64,000 bases of DNA from Desulfonatronospira thiodismutans ASO3-1 (lineage in GTDB: Bacteria; Desulfobacterota; Desulfovibrionia; Desulfovibrionales; Desulfonatronovibrionaceae): assembly GCF_000174435.1 (NCBI RefSeq), contig NZ_ACJN02000003.1:78263-142262 (forward strand), written 5' to 3'. Below the pieces are notes generated by a model. It worked only from the letters and a program-made list of their open reading frames with translations, ran no database searches and was not told the origin of the DNA. Position 1 is the first letter of the stretch; every line of letters starts with the position of its first letter. Shown here one piece after another: positions 1 to 8,229 of this stretch. A program made the position numbers and the translations under genes.

Positions 1-18
1 ATCATTCCTTTATTGTTT

Positions 19-165
19 CCAAGCTCTGCGTGGGAACATCTTCCGGACGCTCCGCGTCCACCAATGATCCAGCACTCACTTTTGAATACTATTTATTTCT
101 GGTATTTCTCCATTGCCAAAAGTGAGTGCTGGATCCAGATACGCTCCCACGCAGAGCGTGGGAGC
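19..165. repeat. Palindromic intergenic repeat
   Basis: The block holds nested inverted repeats. GATCCAGCACTCACTTTTG at 66-84 is mirrored at 117-135. A perfect hairpin GCTCCCACGC-AGA-GCGTGGGAGC sits at 143-165 and a smaller one, GGACGC-TCC-GCGTCC, at 45-59. The left edge (AAGCTCTGCGTGGGAAC) resembles the reverse of the right hairpin, so the unit may be one long palindrome. It has no coding potential. It looks like a dispersed REP/MITE-type repeat, but no second copy is visible in this window. Confidence 0.6.
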
Positions 166-378
166 AATAAGAAAAAAAAAGCTTCCGTGTCCTTCCGTGT
201 GTTCCGTGGGCAAAACTTCTTGGCTTTCTTTGAAAATGAAACAACATTTTGAGCGTAAAACGCTTAACTAATCGGAGTTTTTATTTTTTTCGGGCGACCG
301 CGTAAAGACGGGTCAAGATTATGTTGTCCTCGCCGGGCACTGGGAAGCAGGCGATGCGCAGTCACATTTAAAACGAAG
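166..378. other. Intergenic, no feature recognised
   Basis: The AT-rich stretch after the palindrome runs into the 3' end of the ATPase gene. A short minus-strand reading near 300-365 looks vaguely protein-like but has no usable start or length, so nothing is called here. Confidence 0.4.
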
Positions 379-1668
379 TTAACCGCTTAAAACCAGGGGA
401 AATTCAGGCGGAACCAGAAAACTTACATTTACCCCGTCCACCCTGGTTGAATGTGTAAGCCCCTGGTTGACCACCAGAACCTGATCCGGTCTGTAGGCCT
501 GGATAAAGCTTCGCAGTGAACGGCTAATCTTTGGCTTTTTTATATTTGAAGACTTGACCTCAACTGCAATGATCTTCTGCCCTTTTTGCAGAACAAAATC
601 AACTTCTGCACCTGAAGAACTTCTCCAGAAATTGAGCCCGTCCAGAATAGGATGCATGTACTTGGACAACTCGCAAAAAACCATGTTTTCCATGACTGCT
701 CCGGCATCAGACCTGTTGTGCAGGGACTGAAAGCCCCCGAACAAAAAATTACGCAATCCGTTGTCCAGAAAAAAAATCTTGGGTCTGGAAGTGATTTCGG
801 CTCGCTTGCCTCCAATATAAGGTGGAAGCAGTCTGATTATATGGTTTTCTTCCAGGATATTCAGATACTGACTTACTGTATTTACACTGACTCCCAGGGA
901 ATCCGCCAGGTTGGAATAGTTCACCGAGTTGCCGCTCATGGATGCTGCCAGACCCAGAAGCTTTCTGAACGCCTCTGGATTGCGTATTCTGTAAATATCC
1001 GATGCATCCCGCAGGACAAAAGCCTCCACGAGGCGGGCCAGCACGCTTTCCCGCTCAGTACTGCGAAAGACTTCCGGATATCCTCCCCAGACAAGGAGTT
1101 TTTCCCATAAACTTTTGCCCTCCATGAGGCGAACAGTTTCAGGAACATGGCCAGGCAAAACTTCCGACAGGCTTAAAGGCAGAAGCAGGTGACGCTCGGC
1201 CCTGCCGGCCAGGGACTCCCTGGTCCGGGCATGCAGATGAAAACTCGAAGAACCGGTTGCAATGATGGCCTTTCTGGTTCTCAAATCTGCAAGACCTTTT
1301 AAAAACAGTCCGGCTTCCTGCAAGTGCTGGATTTCATCGAAAAACCAACCCCGGGCCTGAGAGGCCAGGTGCTCCATTTCCTGGAAAAACAGGGCTGGCG
1401 AAGAACAAAGTTCTTTGAGGCTCTGTTCTTCACAATTTATGTACATCCAGGGCTTGGAGTCCTCCTGGATGGTTTTCCAGATCAGTGTGGATTTACCGGC
1501 CTGCCTGGGGCCGGTGAGCAGGCATACCCGGTCCTCAACCGGATTTATCTTTTTGCTGCGGGGGATATAATCGGTTGGAATATATTTGCCGGCACAGCCC
1601 GGCCATGCTGAAGCGTCCCGGATCCAGGGATTAAGCCCAAGAAGGACCCTGTAGGTATGTTCATCCAT
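379..1668 (-). CDS. ATPase, AAA_14/DUF4143 family
   Basis: This 429-residue protein has a P-loop at about residues 53-61 (GPRQAGKST) and a Walker B-like WFFDEIQ near residue 108. The middle is an AAA_14 domain and the C-terminal part is of the DUF4143 type. Near the C-terminus EVDFVLQKG followed by IAVEVKSS has the D-x(n)-E-x-K pattern of PD-(D/E)XK nuclease folds, usual for this family. Such ATPases are common, scattered accessory genes of unknown function, sometimes proposed to act in toxin or defence contexts. It stands alone here, divergent in base use from nothing obvious, and next to a palindromic repeat. No good ribosome site precedes the ATG, so the start is approximate. The family call is firm; the function is unknown. 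Confidence 0.85.
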   Translation of the reverse strand: MDEHTYRVLLGLNPWIRDASAWPGCAGKYIPTDYIPRSKKINPVEDRVCLLTGPRQAGKSTLIWKTIQEDSKPWMYINCEEQSLKELCSSPALFFQEMEHLASQARGWFFDEIQHLQEAGLFLKGLADLRTRKAIIATGSSSFHLHARTRESLAGRAERHLLLPLSLSEVLPGHVPETVRLMEGKSLWEKLLVWGGYPEVFRSTERESVLARLVEAFVLRDASDIYRIRNPEAFRKLLGLAASMSGNSVNYSNLADSLGVSVNTVSQYLNILEENHIIRLLPPYIGGKRAEITSRPKIFFLDNGLRNFLFGGFQSLHNRSDAGAVMENMVFCELSKYMHPILDGLNFWRSSSGAEVDFVLQKGQKIIAVEVKSSNIKKPKISRSLRSFIQAYRPDQVLVVNQGLTHSTRVDGVNVSFLVPPEFPLVLSG

Positions 1669-1747
1669 AGCATATCAATAACCCTGAAAACTCAGGCTGT
1701 CAATGCAAATAAAGCCTGCTCATTTGCAATAACGATGAAAATAAACC

Positions 1748-4117
1748 TCACCCCATGGGAAAATTCTCCACCAGGTCCCAGATACCGCAGGGGCAGCATT
1801 TGCCGCAGAAACCGCATCCGATGCATTTTTCCGGATCCGCTGCCCGCTGAAATTTTCCCTGGGGCAGATCAGTCCGCTCAATGGCCCCGGTGGGACAGAC
1901 CGCATCACAAAGCCCGCAATCCATGCACGATCCACATGACGAGCACTGCTCTGCACAGCCGTTCAGGCCTTCAAACTGTGTAATTCTTGGGTCATAGTAT
2001 TCCTGGGTCATGCGGGAATAATCGATGCGCTCCGAACTCTCGCTGTATTCCACATCAAATCTTTCCAGCCATGACTTGCCCTGGTCCGGGCGTTTGCCCG
2101 TTAGCAGGGCATCAATGGTTTGAGCAGCCTTGCGCCCGGCCCCGATGGCATCGGTTAAAAGGCCGGGCTTTACAATATCGCCGATGGCAAATACCTGCGG
2201 GTCAGAGGTGCGGTTTTCCTCGTCAACCAGTACAAACCCCTGCCTGGTGCTTATGGATTCCGGCAGGAACTCAAGGTCCGGCATATCCCCTATGGAAATG
2301 ACCACAGTATCTGCCGGTATGACTTCCCCGGAGGTCAAAACCACCCCTTGCGCAGTCACCTCTTTGGTGAAGCAGGGATACCTGAACTTGGCCCCTGCGT
2401 GTTCGGCCTCCCGGCGCTCCTTGCCGAAAGAAGCCGGCTCCTGGATGTCTATCAGGGTAATTTCCCGGGCTCCCAGCCGGTGGGCCTCGGTGGCCACGTC
2501 GCATCCGACATTGCCCGCACCGATTATCACCAGTCTCTCCCCTACTTCCTGGGTCCCCTGCCTGGCATTTTTAAGAAAGGTCAAAGCCGGGATAATTCTG
2601 TCGGAACCCGGAATGGGGATGGTCCTGGGTGTTCTGGCCCCCACCGCCACAACTACGTAATCAAAATCGGATTTAAGCTGTTCAAATTCGCTTCTGGTGA
2701 GCTTTTGCTGCAGATGCACATGCGCCAGGACCTTGCGCACCCTCTCCAGCTCTGCATCCAGGATTTCTGCTGGAATGCGGTTTTCCGGAATGGCGGTGGA
2801 CATTTTGCCCCCCAGGACCTTTTCCAGATCGAATATCACTGCATCGTGGCCCTTGAGGCGCAATTGCCAGGCAACGGATATGCCTGCAGCCCCTCCGCCG
2901 ATTACGGCCACCCTGGAACCGCTCAGATCAGGCAGATCCGGCACCCTGGACCTGGTGCCCTCCCTGCCCAGGCAGGTGATATCCACCGGCTGCAGATTGC
3001 TTGTGGTCTTGGTGCAGCCCTGCATGCACAGGTTGGGGCACAGATACCCGCAGATTGACGCCGGAAAAGGAGTAAAGGCCAGGGCTACGTCTACGGCCTC
3101 GTCCACCTTGCCCTCCCGGATGAGCCTCCAGCGCTCCTGAACGGGCATGCCTGTGGGACAGGCCCACTGACAGGGGGCCATGTACTTTCTGTGTTCCCAT
3201 ACAGGAACGTAGCGGCGCAGGTCCCCGGTGGTAATAAGAGGAATCTGGCTGCGGTCCAGATCTGTCAGGTCTCCAATGAGACCTCCCCTGCCCAGCTCTT
3301 CATCCCAGATCTGAGCACGGAACTGTGCCATGGAACGCCTCCTGGCACCGACCTTTTCCATGGGAGTCCGGGCCACCAGGCACTGCCAGTCCTGACGCAC
3401 ACAAAGCTTGTCATACAGGCTTTCCCTGTTGATTTTTTGCAGAAAAATGCGCAGACTCGCGGCAAACCACTCCCACATTTCATCAGAAATGGGCTCCAGC
3501 CTGGCATCGGCCTGGCTGTAGCCCTCAACGGGACCTCTAAAGAATATCTTGCCCCCGACCATCCCTACGCAGGGACGATACCCCAGGACACTGGCCGGGT
3601 CCTGAGGATTATGCCCGCAGATGACGGCCACTCCCCCGGCCATGAACTCGGCAAAATAGTCCCCGGCGGAACCCAGCACCCAGAGCTCCGGGGGCTCAAA
3701 CCTGGGGTTGAACTTGGTCATGGTCATGCCCCTGGAACCGATATTGCCGGCAACAAACACCCGGCCCTGGGCCATGGCATTGCAGGTCCCGTTGGTGGCG
3801 TGACCGTGCACCACGATATCCGCCCCGGCATTCAGCCAACCGATATCATCCGAGGCCGGCCCCATTATCTGGATTTCCGTACCCGAAAAACCCATGGAAC
3901 CAGCCCGCTGACCGGATGACCCGGTAATCAATACCCTGGTATTTTCACCGCCGGGTTTGAATATCCTGCCCCCGAGACCATGCTGGCCAAAGGCCTCAAT
4001 TTCTATGGTTGACGCCCCCTGCCTGACTGCCTCCTGGATTCTCTCCTCCAGCACCCGCGAAGACACCCTGCCGGAATCATCCCGGCCCTTGAGCCTTATG
4101 GTTTCCGCTTCCTGCAT
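1748..4117 (-). CDS. Glutamate synthase: GXGXG domain fused to NADPH/FAD small subunit
   Basis: This is the third gene of a split glutamate synthase (GOGAT). The ATG at 4117 is preferred over upstream in-frame codons because AGGAG lies just before it, giving 789 residues. In order: a GXGXG beta-helix domain (about 1-230) normally found at the end of the large subunit; a Cys-rich linker (CQWACPTG, CGYLCPNLCMQGC) binding Fe-S; a GltD-like flavin domain with FAD motif VAVIGGGAAG, NADPH motif LVIIGAGNVG and FAIGDIV; and a C-terminal two-[4Fe-4S] ferredoxin (CGLCDAVCP, CIGCGFCGKCCP). It should pass electrons from NAD(P)H or ferredoxin to the FMN subunit encoded just upstream. The gene begins about 17 nt after the previous stop. 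This domain split is known in archaea and sulfate reducers. Confidence 0.9.
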   Translation of the reverse strand: MQEAETIRLKGRDDSGRVSSRVLEERIQEAVRQGASTIEIEAFGQHGLGGRIFKPGGENTRVLITGSSGQRAGSMGFSGTEIQIMGPASDDIGWLNAGADIVVHGHATNGTCNAMAQGRVFVAGNIGSRGMTMTKFNPRFEPPELWVLGSAGDYFAEFMAGGVAVICGHNPQDPASVLGYRPCVGMVGGKIFFRGPVEGYSQADARLEPISDEMWEWFAASLRIFLQKINRESLYDKLCVRQDWQCLVARTPMEKVGARRRSMAQFRAQIWDEELGRGGLIGDLTDLDRSQIPLITTGDLRRYVPVWEHRKYMAPCQWACPTGMPVQERWRLIREGKVDEAVDVALAFTPFPASICGYLCPNLCMQGCTKTTSNLQPVDITCLGREGTRSRVPDLPDLSGSRVAVIGGGAAGISVAWQLRLKGHDAVIFDLEKVLGGKMSTAIPENRIPAEILDAELERVRKVLAHVHLQQKLTRSEFEQLKSDFDYVVVAVGARTPRTIPIPGSDRIIPALTFLKNARQGTQEVGERLVIIGAGNVGCDVATEAHRLGAREITLIDIQEPASFGKERREAEHAGAKFRYPCFTKEVTAQGVVLTSGEVIPADTVVISIGDMPDLEFLPESISTRQGFVLVDEENRTSDPQVFAIGDIVKPGLLTDAIGAGRKAAQTIDALLTGKRPDQGKSWLERFDVEYSESSERIDYSRMTQEYYDPRITQFEGLNGCAEQCSSCGSCMDCGLCDAVCPTGAIERTDLPQGKFQRAADPEKCIGCGFCGKCCPCGIWDLVENFPMG

Positions 4118-4133
4118 CTTTTTCTCCTGACAA

Positions 4134-5771
4134 TTACACTGCATACTTGATGGCCAGCCTGTCCGCCACCGCCCAGTCCGCAATACCCAGGGCGTCGGAC
4201 ATGCCTATGGGCAGAGAGGTGGAGCGGCCCAGGGGTGCCAGTATCTTTTTAATCTCGGTATCAAAGCCCACGTAAACATCCACCACCCGCTCAGCCACCT
4301 TTTCCGGGTCCAGGCGGCGATACAGCCTTGGATCCTGTGAGGTGATGCCCTTGGGACACCGGCCGATATTGCAGATGTTGCAGCGATCCCCCTCGGTTCC
4401 CAGACATCCTGCCCCGGCCTGCATAATGTACTTGCCTATCTGCACCGCGCTTGCACCCAGCATAATCAGTGCTGCGGCATTGGCGGCCAGGTTGCCGTTT
4501 TTACCGGCCCCACCCCCGGCTATCAGGGGCAGTTCGTTCTGCTGGCCCAGTTTGACCAGATTCAGGTAACAGTCCCGCAGGTTGGAGGCTATGGGATGGC
4601 CCATGTGATCCATGGAAACATTGTAGGCCGCGCCTGTACCTCCGTCTTCCCCGTCAATGGCCAGTCCTGAGGCATAAGGATTGCGGGTGAGATTATTCAG
4701 CACCGCCAGGGAAGTGCTGGATGCCGAAATCTTGGGATAAACCGGAACCCTGAATCCCCAGGCCATGCTCATGGACTGGATCATCTTGGCCACGGCTTCC
4801 TCGATGGAATACTTGGTCTGGTGCGTGGGGGGACTGGGCAGGCTCACCCCCGGAGGTACGCCGCGAATGGCGGCTATGAGTTTGTTGACCTTGTGCCACT
4901 GCAAAAGGCCTCCGTCCCCGGGCTTGGCTCCCTGGCCGTACTTGATCTCAACGGCGCAGGGGTCCTCCTTCATTTCCGGCAGGGCATGGATTATCTCGTC
5001 CCATCCAAAATAGCCGCTGGCGATCTGCAGGATTACGTATTTGAGAAACCTGGAGCGAAGAAGCCTTGGGGGACATCCCCCCTCCCCGGTACAGATGCGC
5101 ACGGGCATGCCCAGTTCTTCATTGAGGTAGGCCACCCCCATCTGCAGGCCTTCCCACATATTGGGAGACAGGGCTCCGAAACTCATGCTGCCTATCATCA
5201 AAGGATGAATTTCCCGCACCGGAGGGGTCCAGCCGTTTTCCTTCCAGCTTGCAAGGGCTTTGGCCGGGGGCAGCACCCTGCCTATCAGGGTACGCAGCTC
5301 AAATTCATGACGGCCGGCATCCAGGGCCGGGTCTGTGAGCATGGATATGCGCATGAATTTCATCTGATCCAGGACACTGTCCCCGTGATTGCGCCGGCCG
5401 CCCCTGGTCCTGGGCTGCCCTCCACGGTCCCGGTGAAACCTGAGCATATCCGTGGACTCGGACTTTATGGCCGAAATGGAATTGTTGGGGCAGACCAGGT
5501 TGCACATGGAGCATCCGATGCAGGCATATCCCGGATCAGTCCTCTGCCGGATACCGTGGTAGACTCCGAAGTTGGAAGCGGGCTTTTCCTGACCTCCCAC
5601 AAAGGGCACCACTATATTTCTTTTGCGAAAAGTCCCCAGTTCAATGGCATTGACCGGACATACCGCGGTACAGCGCCCGCAAAGGGTGCAGGTATGCACG
5701 TCCCAGTGTATCTGCCATGGAAGATCGCGCTGGCTTAATGTTGAAGGGGTAATGGCTGCGTCTGCCGGCAT
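4134..5771 (-). CDS. Glutamate synthase FMN-binding catalytic subunit (archaeal type)
   Basis: This is the central synthase subunit that makes glutamate from 2-oxoglutarate and ammonia. The ATG at 5771 follows AAGGAGGT at good spacing, giving 545 residues. The N-terminus carries a two-cluster ferredoxin domain (CTLCGRCTAVCP, CIGCSMCNLVCP). The rest is the FMN TIM barrel, with IDGEDGGTGAA, AGGGAGKNG and the Fe-S cysteines of GDRCNICNIGRCPKG. In canonical bacterial GltB this domain is fused to the glutaminase and GXGXG domains, which are separate genes on either side here. The start overlaps the end of the upstream glutaminase gene by about 37 nt, which suggests translational coupling. Confidence 0.92.
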   Translation of the reverse strand: MPADAAITPSTLSQRDLPWQIHWDVHTCTLCGRCTAVCPVNAIELGTFRKRNIVVPFVGGQEKPASNFGVYHGIRQRTDPGYACIGCSMCNLVCPNNSISAIKSESTDMLRFHRDRGGQPRTRGGRRNHGDSVLDQMKFMRISMLTDPALDAGRHEFELRTLIGRVLPPAKALASWKENGWTPPVREIHPLMIGSMSFGALSPNMWEGLQMGVAYLNEELGMPVRICTGEGGCPPRLLRSRFLKYVILQIASGYFGWDEIIHALPEMKEDPCAVEIKYGQGAKPGDGGLLQWHKVNKLIAAIRGVPPGVSLPSPPTHQTKYSIEEAVAKMIQSMSMAWGFRVPVYPKISASSTSLAVLNNLTRNPYASGLAIDGEDGGTGAAYNVSMDHMGHPIASNLRDCYLNLVKLGQQNELPLIAGGGAGKNGNLAANAAALIMLGASAVQIGKYIMQAGAGCLGTEGDRCNICNIGRCPKGITSQDPRLYRRLDPEKVAERVVDVYVGFDTEIKKILAPLGRSTSLPIGMSDALGIADWAVADRLAIKYAV

Positions 5772-6865
5772 ATCCTGACCTCCTTGCATTCAGGGGAGAC
5801 TATGGCTGTATCTAAGTGCATGGGTTGAAAATCCAGGGACTTGTCCCGGTCCGGTATTACTGCGTCCAGGCCGCAGGCCTCTGATGAAAAGGCATAAAGC
5901 CCGGGCCTGCCGCCCACTATGCCCGGGCGGAGCTTCTTGCGGTCCTGAACCATAAACATGGTTTTATCCGGCAGGCATCCGATGACACAGTTGGGGCCGT
6001 CGATAATCAGACGTCTGCAGGCCTGCTTTAACCTCTGCAGAAACTCCCGGTCCGGATGAGCTTCCAGGTCGCTGCCCTGCAGGGGCGTAATGACGTGCTT
6101 GTAGGCTTCGATACCCAGGCCCATTTCCTTCAGGGTAAAGTGCAGGATATGGGTAAAGACCTCGGAATCCGACTGGTAACCCTCGTAGCCCACAACACCC
6201 TGGGTGCTAAGGTATTCTTTAATGGGTACAAATGCGGTGTTCTCGCCGTTGGTCATACTGGAAACGCCCTGGATAAAAAACGGGTGACAGGCATACAGGT
6301 TGATGCCGTAATTGGTGTTCTGCCTGCCCTGGGCCAGAATCTGACGGGCACAGAGCTCTTCCCGGTCCAGGCCCAGGTACTGACCGGTCTCCAGAGGATC
6401 ACCCACTTCCTTGATGGTAATGACATCCGGCCAGAAGCTGAAGACCACCATGTCCTCCTTTTCCTGGCCCATATGCCTGAGATTCAGACGGGTCTCGGTC
6501 AATTTACGTTCTTGTAAAACAGGCTCCAGGCTTTTAAATTCTTCCGGCGGATCAAAGACCTGTATGAGATATATCTCGCGTCTGGGAGTACCCGGGGGAG
6601 GATTGCCTGTGGTGTCCAGGGTGAGCTGAAACCGGGGAATAAACCCCAGTTCTGCCATGTATTCCTCCATGCGTTTAAAGCCGTTGCGGGTAAAAATCCC
6701 GGACAGAATAGGCAGTCCTTTATACCTGCTGAAAGGGCCTTCTAAGGAACTGAGAAAAAGCCCTACTCCTGAACCGTCGTGGCCCTCCTTCATCATGTCC
6801 AGGGCCTCAATGGCCTTCATGGGCGAAACACAGGAGGTGCTGGTAAGGGAAAACAAGCGGCACAT
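5735..6865 (-). CDS. Glutamate synthase glutaminase subunit (class II GATase)
   Basis: This 376-residue class II glutamine amidotransferase supplies ammonia to the GOGAT subunits downstream. After Met removal the N-terminal Cys2 (MCRLF) is the expected Ntn nucleophile. HDGSGVG near residue 29 and MTNGENTAF near residue 205 fit the GltA-type glutaminase fold. It is the first gene of the three-gene operon and lies behind a promoter-like site at 7048-7076. The leader between promoter and ATG would be about 175 nt. I see no recognised riboswitch in it. Confidence 0.9.
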   Translation of the reverse strand: MCRLFSLTSTSCVSPMKAIEALDMMKEGHDGSGVGLFLSSLEGPFSRYKGLPILSGIFTRNGFKRMEEYMAELGFIPRFQLTLDTTGNPPPGTPRREIYLIQVFDPPEEFKSLEPVLQERKLTETRLNLRHMGQEKEDMVVFSFWPDVITIKEVGDPLETGQYLGLDREELCARQILAQGRQNTNYGINLYACHPFFIQGVSSMTNGENTAFVPIKEYLSTQGVVGYEGYQSDSEVFTHILHFTLKEMGLGIEAYKHVITPLQGSDLEAHPDREFLQRLKQACRRLIIDGPNCVIGCLPDKTMFMVQDRKKLRPGIVGGRPGLYAFSSEACGLDAVIPDRDKSLDFQPMHLDTAIVSPECKEVRICRQTQPLPLQH

Positions 6866-7659
6866 TTTAATTTACTCTCGGGTTGAAGGTAACAGGAACA
6901 GTTGCAGCAACTGCTTCCCGGCCTGACCAGGCCGTATACAGTCAGCCATGCGCACCGGCAAAGAGCCTTTAACGGATGCCGATCCCCGGAGGCCGGGTCT
7001 CAGACATGTTTTGGGCGGGAAACACCTTGCTGGCAGGCCTACAGAAAAGTAGACATCTTTAAAAATAATTTGTCAAGATTGTAATAGAAACTCTGGCCAA
7101 AATTTATTACCACCTCAGGCATGCTTTCAAGGCATCAGCATAATACCTGGGCCACAATCTGAGCCGTGACCATGCCTGCCTGAAATGTAACCATTACCTT
7201 GAACTGTCCTGGACAGACTGCATTTTCCGCGCAGGGATGTGAAAAAAGCCTGGATACCGTTCCTGGCTGTTTCAAATACATATCCACTGTTTTAGCCTTC
7301 AGGACCGGACAACCCTTCACGATAAATTTACTTTTTTGCAAAAAAAACAAAACAGCACAGCCTGAAATTCTTATCTCCTGATATAAGTGCTAATGAAAAT
7401 TATTCTTGACAACGACCAGGCCGTAGTCAAATATATCCTGAGATTATCACCCTCATTACTTCTTTTTTTGTTTGACTAAAGTTATGGCTGCCTGATTAAT
7501 GTATTCAGACGGCCAGACAGAACAAAACTAAAAAACAAGGGAGGCAGCTATGTGCATATGATTACCGGCTTTCGGGGAAGCTTTCCGGAGCGACCTGCGA
7601 AAGCCTGAAAAACAGGGAAGTATAGGCCTTGACCATTTTAAAACTTTCTGGAGGACAAA
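6866..7659. other. Divergent intergenic region between glt operon and sbt locus
   Basis: This roughly 800-nt gap holds the glt promoter on the minus strand (7048-7076). On the plus strand it holds a strong GGGAGG ribosome site (7539-7544) in front of a three-codon ORF (ATG at 7550, TGA at 7559-7561). A TTGACA at 7406-7411 has only a poor -10 partner. The rest is AT-rich with no convincing gene. The 71-codon minus-strand ORF at 7135-7350 has no ribosome site and no recognisable composition. Confidence 0.5.
7048..7076 (-). promoter_or_regulatory. Sigma-70-type promoter of the glutamate synthase operon
   Basis: On the minus strand TTGACA (7076-7071) is followed after 17 nt by TCTACT (7053-7048, 4 of 6 matches to TATAAT). 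It points to the glutaminase gene starting at 6865. The -35 match is perfect and the spacing ideal; transcription from it is inferred. Confidence 0.55.
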
Positions 7660-7881
7660 ATGGACGCAAAAGATGCAAAAACATACCTGACCAGCCTGTG
7701 CCTGGCCGCCCTGCTCACAGGCGGAGGATTTGCCGCTCCGGGACCTGCATTCGGCATGGGACAGAGCGGATGCTCCACCAACGGAGCCGCAACAGACACC
7801 AACAATGGTGACGACAACGACGACGACATTGATGATGAACCCGATGGAAACGGGGCCTGAGAAGGAAACGGCAGCTGATAA
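7660..7881 (+). CDS. SbtA-like RiPP precursor peptide, probable selenopeptide with tandem UGA
   Basis: GGAGG-ACAAA precedes the ATG. Read conventionally the ORF is 66 residues, ending at TGA 7858-7860. The first part (MDAKDAKTYLTSLCLAALL, then GGGFAAPGPAFG) looks like a hydrophobic leader. The second part has one Cys (QSGCSTNGAATD), an Asp-rich stretch and ends DGNGA. Reading through the first TGA gives five codons (EGNGS), a second in-frame TGA (7876-7878) and then TAA (7879-7881). The tail would read GNGA-U-EGNGS-U, a near duplication with selenocysteine at both ends of the repeat. A SECIS-like hairpin follows. The 349-nt-distant next gene is a radical SAM/SPASM maturase. From memory of the Haft classification, SbtA thio(seleno)oxazole precursors have this leader type and are partly Sec-containing. 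Recoding and modification are inferred. Confidence 0.65.
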
Positions 7882-7890
7882 GGCTGTCCT

Positions 7891-7907
7891 GGACGCAGGT
7901 CGCGTCC
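7891..7907 (+). promoter_or_regulatory. Candidate bacterial SECIS hairpin
   Basis: GGACGC-AGGTC-GCGTCC forms a perfect 6-bp stem with a 5-nt loop. The loop AGGUC matches the E. coli fdhF SECIS loop core (AGGUCU), also closed by GC pairs. The gap from the second UGA (7876-7878) to the loop is 18 nt, compared with 17 nt in fdhF. The gap from the first UGA (7858-7860) is 36 nt. The fdhF bulged U is absent. A similar stem with a different loop occurs at 45-59, so the stem alone is not diagnostic. Confidence 0.55.
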
Positions 7908-7915
7908 TTTATCTA

Positions 7916-8055
7916 GTTTTCATCCGGAAACGGTTCTTGTTCCTTTTGGCGGCGTCAATCTGCACAATTATTCGTCAACGTATTAAGATACGCCTCCTCA
8001 TAATTGCTTGATTTCCTTGCCAAAAGAAAAAACTCCTCGTTTCCGGAAAGAAAAC
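7916..8055. repeat. Long imperfect inverted repeat in the sbt spacer
   Basis: Arms at 7916-7950 and 8019-8055 share GTTTTC, CCGGAAACG and CTTTTGGC in mirrored order. The interior has further small symmetries (GTAT/ATAC, AATTAT/ATAATT). The shape is MITE-like, but I could not identify a target-site duplication. Confidence 0.5.
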
Positions 8056-8060
8056 CATCA

Positions 8061-8100
8061 GTTTCAGCATCCGGAAATAAAGAATTTCCGGATGGAAACT
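8061..8100 (+). other. Strong hairpin in the sbt spacer
   Basis: ATCCGGAAAT (8069-8078) pairs perfectly with ATTTCCGGAT (8084-8093) across a 5-nt loop. The pairing extends outward to GTTTC/GAAAC with a small bulge. No U-run follows, so it could be an mRNA-processing or attenuation structure. Confidence 0.5.
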
Positions 8101-8229
8101 ATCTAACTTCCTGCGCCGGCAGGTTGTCGGCGCAGGTATTGAACTTTGCCTGAAAAAACTGTAACTGTTCGCCACAATACTGATTCATACTCCAGCCAAT
8201 AATCTTCTATCCCCTGAGCACGAGCTGTC

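Larger units (their letters stand above)
7882..8229 (+). other. Structured spacer between sbtA-like and sbtM-like genes
   Basis: The spacer contains a SECIS-like hairpin at its start, a long imperfect inverted repeat (7916-8055), a strong hairpin at 8061-8100 and a GC-rich hairpin at 8111-8135 (CTGCGCCG/CGGCGCAG). None has a T tract, so they are not typical rho-independent terminators. No coding ORF with a ribosome site was seen. The hairpins may set the ratio of peptide to enzyme transcript by partial termination or mRNA protection. Confidence 0.55.

Noticed and set aside
6866..7040. Riboswitch in the 175-nt glt leader
   Set aside because: The leader has small GC hairpins (GGCC/GGCC near 6925-6945) but no pattern I can assign to a known riboswitch class.
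7135..7350. 71-codon minus-strand ORF in the glt-sbt gap
   Set aside because: No ribosome site, no recognisable pattern, and it lies in an AT-rich leader-like region.
7406..7434. TTGACA with 17-nt spacing upstream of the sbt locus
   Set aside because: The -10 candidates (AAATAT, AATATA) match the consensus in only three of six positions, and the site is 250 nt from the peptide gene.
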